Source: Aplectana chamaeleonis
Taxonomy: Eukaryota > Nematoda > Chromadorea > Rhabditida > Cosmocercidae
Direction: 5' to 3'
DNA length: 64,000 nucleotides
Assembly: GCA_029168955.1 (NCBI GenBank)
Contig: JAPDOI010000194.1
Location: forward strand, 1,178,001-1,242,000
Below, piece after piece: positions 62,968 through 64,000 of the stretch. Made by a program: the position numbers and the translations under genes. Under the pieces are notes generated by a model. It was given only the letters and a program-made list of their open reading frames with translations, made no database searches and had not been told where the DNA came from. Position 1 is the stretch's first letter, and each line of letters opens with the position of its first letter.

Positions 62968-64000
62968 GCAAGATATGCGAACTTTGACAGGCTATAACTT
63001 TTTTCGCGGATGTCCGCAGCGAAATCCGAGTACGGATTCGAAGATAGCGGGTCATTTTTGACCAAAAAACATTCATCAGCTTTCTGAATCGAGGGAACAC
63101 CATGTGAAGTTCCCTGGAAAGAAAAACTCTACAAATAAGCACTGCTGCTGCCCAATCCGGAGAATTGGGTTTTTCATCTTCTTCGGATGTTCTGGGACAG
63201 CGTTTTTCGAGGATTCGACACCCCGGCAGGCACACATATCGTCCTTCGGTAGGGCGGAAAACGTCCGCGATCAGAACTGCGCTCAGAATAGACTCTTTTA
63301 AAACAGAGACAGTCAGTATTTCGACGTATTTCGGCAACCTTGAGCCAGTGAAGCTCAGCATTTTAGAATCTCTTTGCAATAATGTTCTCTCTCACATATT
63401 GAATAGAAATCCAACAGGCGACGAACGTCTCCGAAGTTCTAGCGACGCGATGAAGCGTCCGCTTCGATGACTGGCAGACCTTCGTGTGCAACCCTGTTCG
63501 GCTCGCGTCATAGTCGGCCGAGAGCCGGACTACGTCGTTCTCTCCAGTCCCTAGCGATCCTGCGCCGTCCTCGCACGTCCTTAGTGGTCGGCCGTATGCC
63601 TATCGAGTAGGCTGGAGCACTCGAGCGCACTGCGGATGGCGCAGTCCGGCCGCAACAAGGGAATTTTTCACCTCAGTAAGCATGCGCATCGACCGGGACG
63701 GCCACGGACGGGACAGGCGGGATCATTTTGTAGGGGGAGAGGATTTTTCGACCTGAATGAGCAATGCATTGCATACATATCGACCGAACTGGCCACAGTC
63801 TTTTCCAAAAATTGTGATCAACAGGGGGGTCGTAGCTCCACCGAAAATTGGCGCAACGACCTGCTTTACCCTGTTTTCAACACAGGCAGCCGCTAAACCC
63901 GTAGATTCTCGTAACAAAAATGTAGCGGGAGTGTGCGGGTTCAGCGACAGCTAGGTCAATATATCGCTCCAGCCGCGAAGCGGCTGGAGAGGTTTTCTAA
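62968..64000. other. No supported gene; trace of foldback family and end hairpin
   Basis: 63,680-63,800 has ATATCGACCG words and GGATCATTTTGTAG, resembling the CCGGTCGATA foldback family. 63,894-63,950 resembles the interior of the 24,536 element. The last bases contain CTCCAGCCGCGAAGCGGCTGGAG-type hairpin sequence (63,969-63,991) at the window edge. A 142-residue minus frame (62,951-63,379) has no domain. Confidence 0.4.

Overview
The window reads as repeat-dominated metazoan nuclear DNA. I find no host gene that I can defend. Almost everything recognisable is a decayed transposable element, a non-autonomous DNA transposon with terminal inverted repeats, or a simple or complex tandem repeat. 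The source may be a nematode. This rests on an RTE-type reverse transcriptase remnant (12.63-13.12 kb) that resembles nematode RTE elements, and on an isolated 15-base match to the core of the nematode SL1 spliced leader at 20,474-20,488. Neither is proof.

Layout. 1-2.3 kb: a 42-bp GC-rich minisatellite and a CATA microsatellite. 2.4-3.7 kb: a foldback element with a nested palindromic MITE. 4.6-9.06 kb: three copies, in the same orientation, of one non-LTR retrotransposon family. 10.2-11.6 kb: a second foldback copy. 12.6-13.1 kb: the RTE remnant. 13.25-13.9 kb: a 41-bp AT-rich satellite. 14-27 kb: MITEs (Harbinger-like, Tc1-like, MULE-like) in otherwise anonymous sequence, plus a 21-bp GC-rich array at 23.2 kb. 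27.7-29.9 kb: two head-to-head copies of a Penelope-like element encoding a GIY-YIG endonuclease, followed by about 530 bp of AAT repeat. 30-39.5 kb: foldback and terminal-repeat elements. 39.5-44.1 kb and 50.1-55.0 kb: two clusters of the same non-LTR family in both orientations, interrupted by hAT, Tc1-like and piggyBac-like insertions. 46.3-48.4 kb: a hAT element containing other insertions. 55.05-55.5 kb: a Ty3/Gypsy integrase fragment. 55.5-64 kb: more MITEs, one more 3' fragment of the non-LTR family, another hAT element and unassigned sequence.

The most informative system is the non-LTR family. Its single large open frame runs, in order: a hydrophobic N-terminal segment ending in a 2A-like recoding motif (GVERNPGP), a PHD-type C4HC3 zinc finger, an EEP/APE-type endonuclease, a reverse transcriptase with a YADD box, and a C-terminal CCHC-like knuckle. 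The 3' end carries an AAG-repeat tail. Every copy is broken, but together the copies document the protein architecture. Two of them (A to H, and C to D) are joined 3' tail to 5'-truncated unit, as expected from reverse-transcriptase template jumping.

Many DNA-transposon boundaries are supported by target-site duplications visible in the sequence: 8 bp for three hAT elements, TTAA for piggyBac-like, 9 bp for MULE-like, TTA for two elements, and TA for several Tc1/mariner-like families. Listed left and right ends of open frames are reading-frame limits. Many have no ATG, so they should not be read as start codons.
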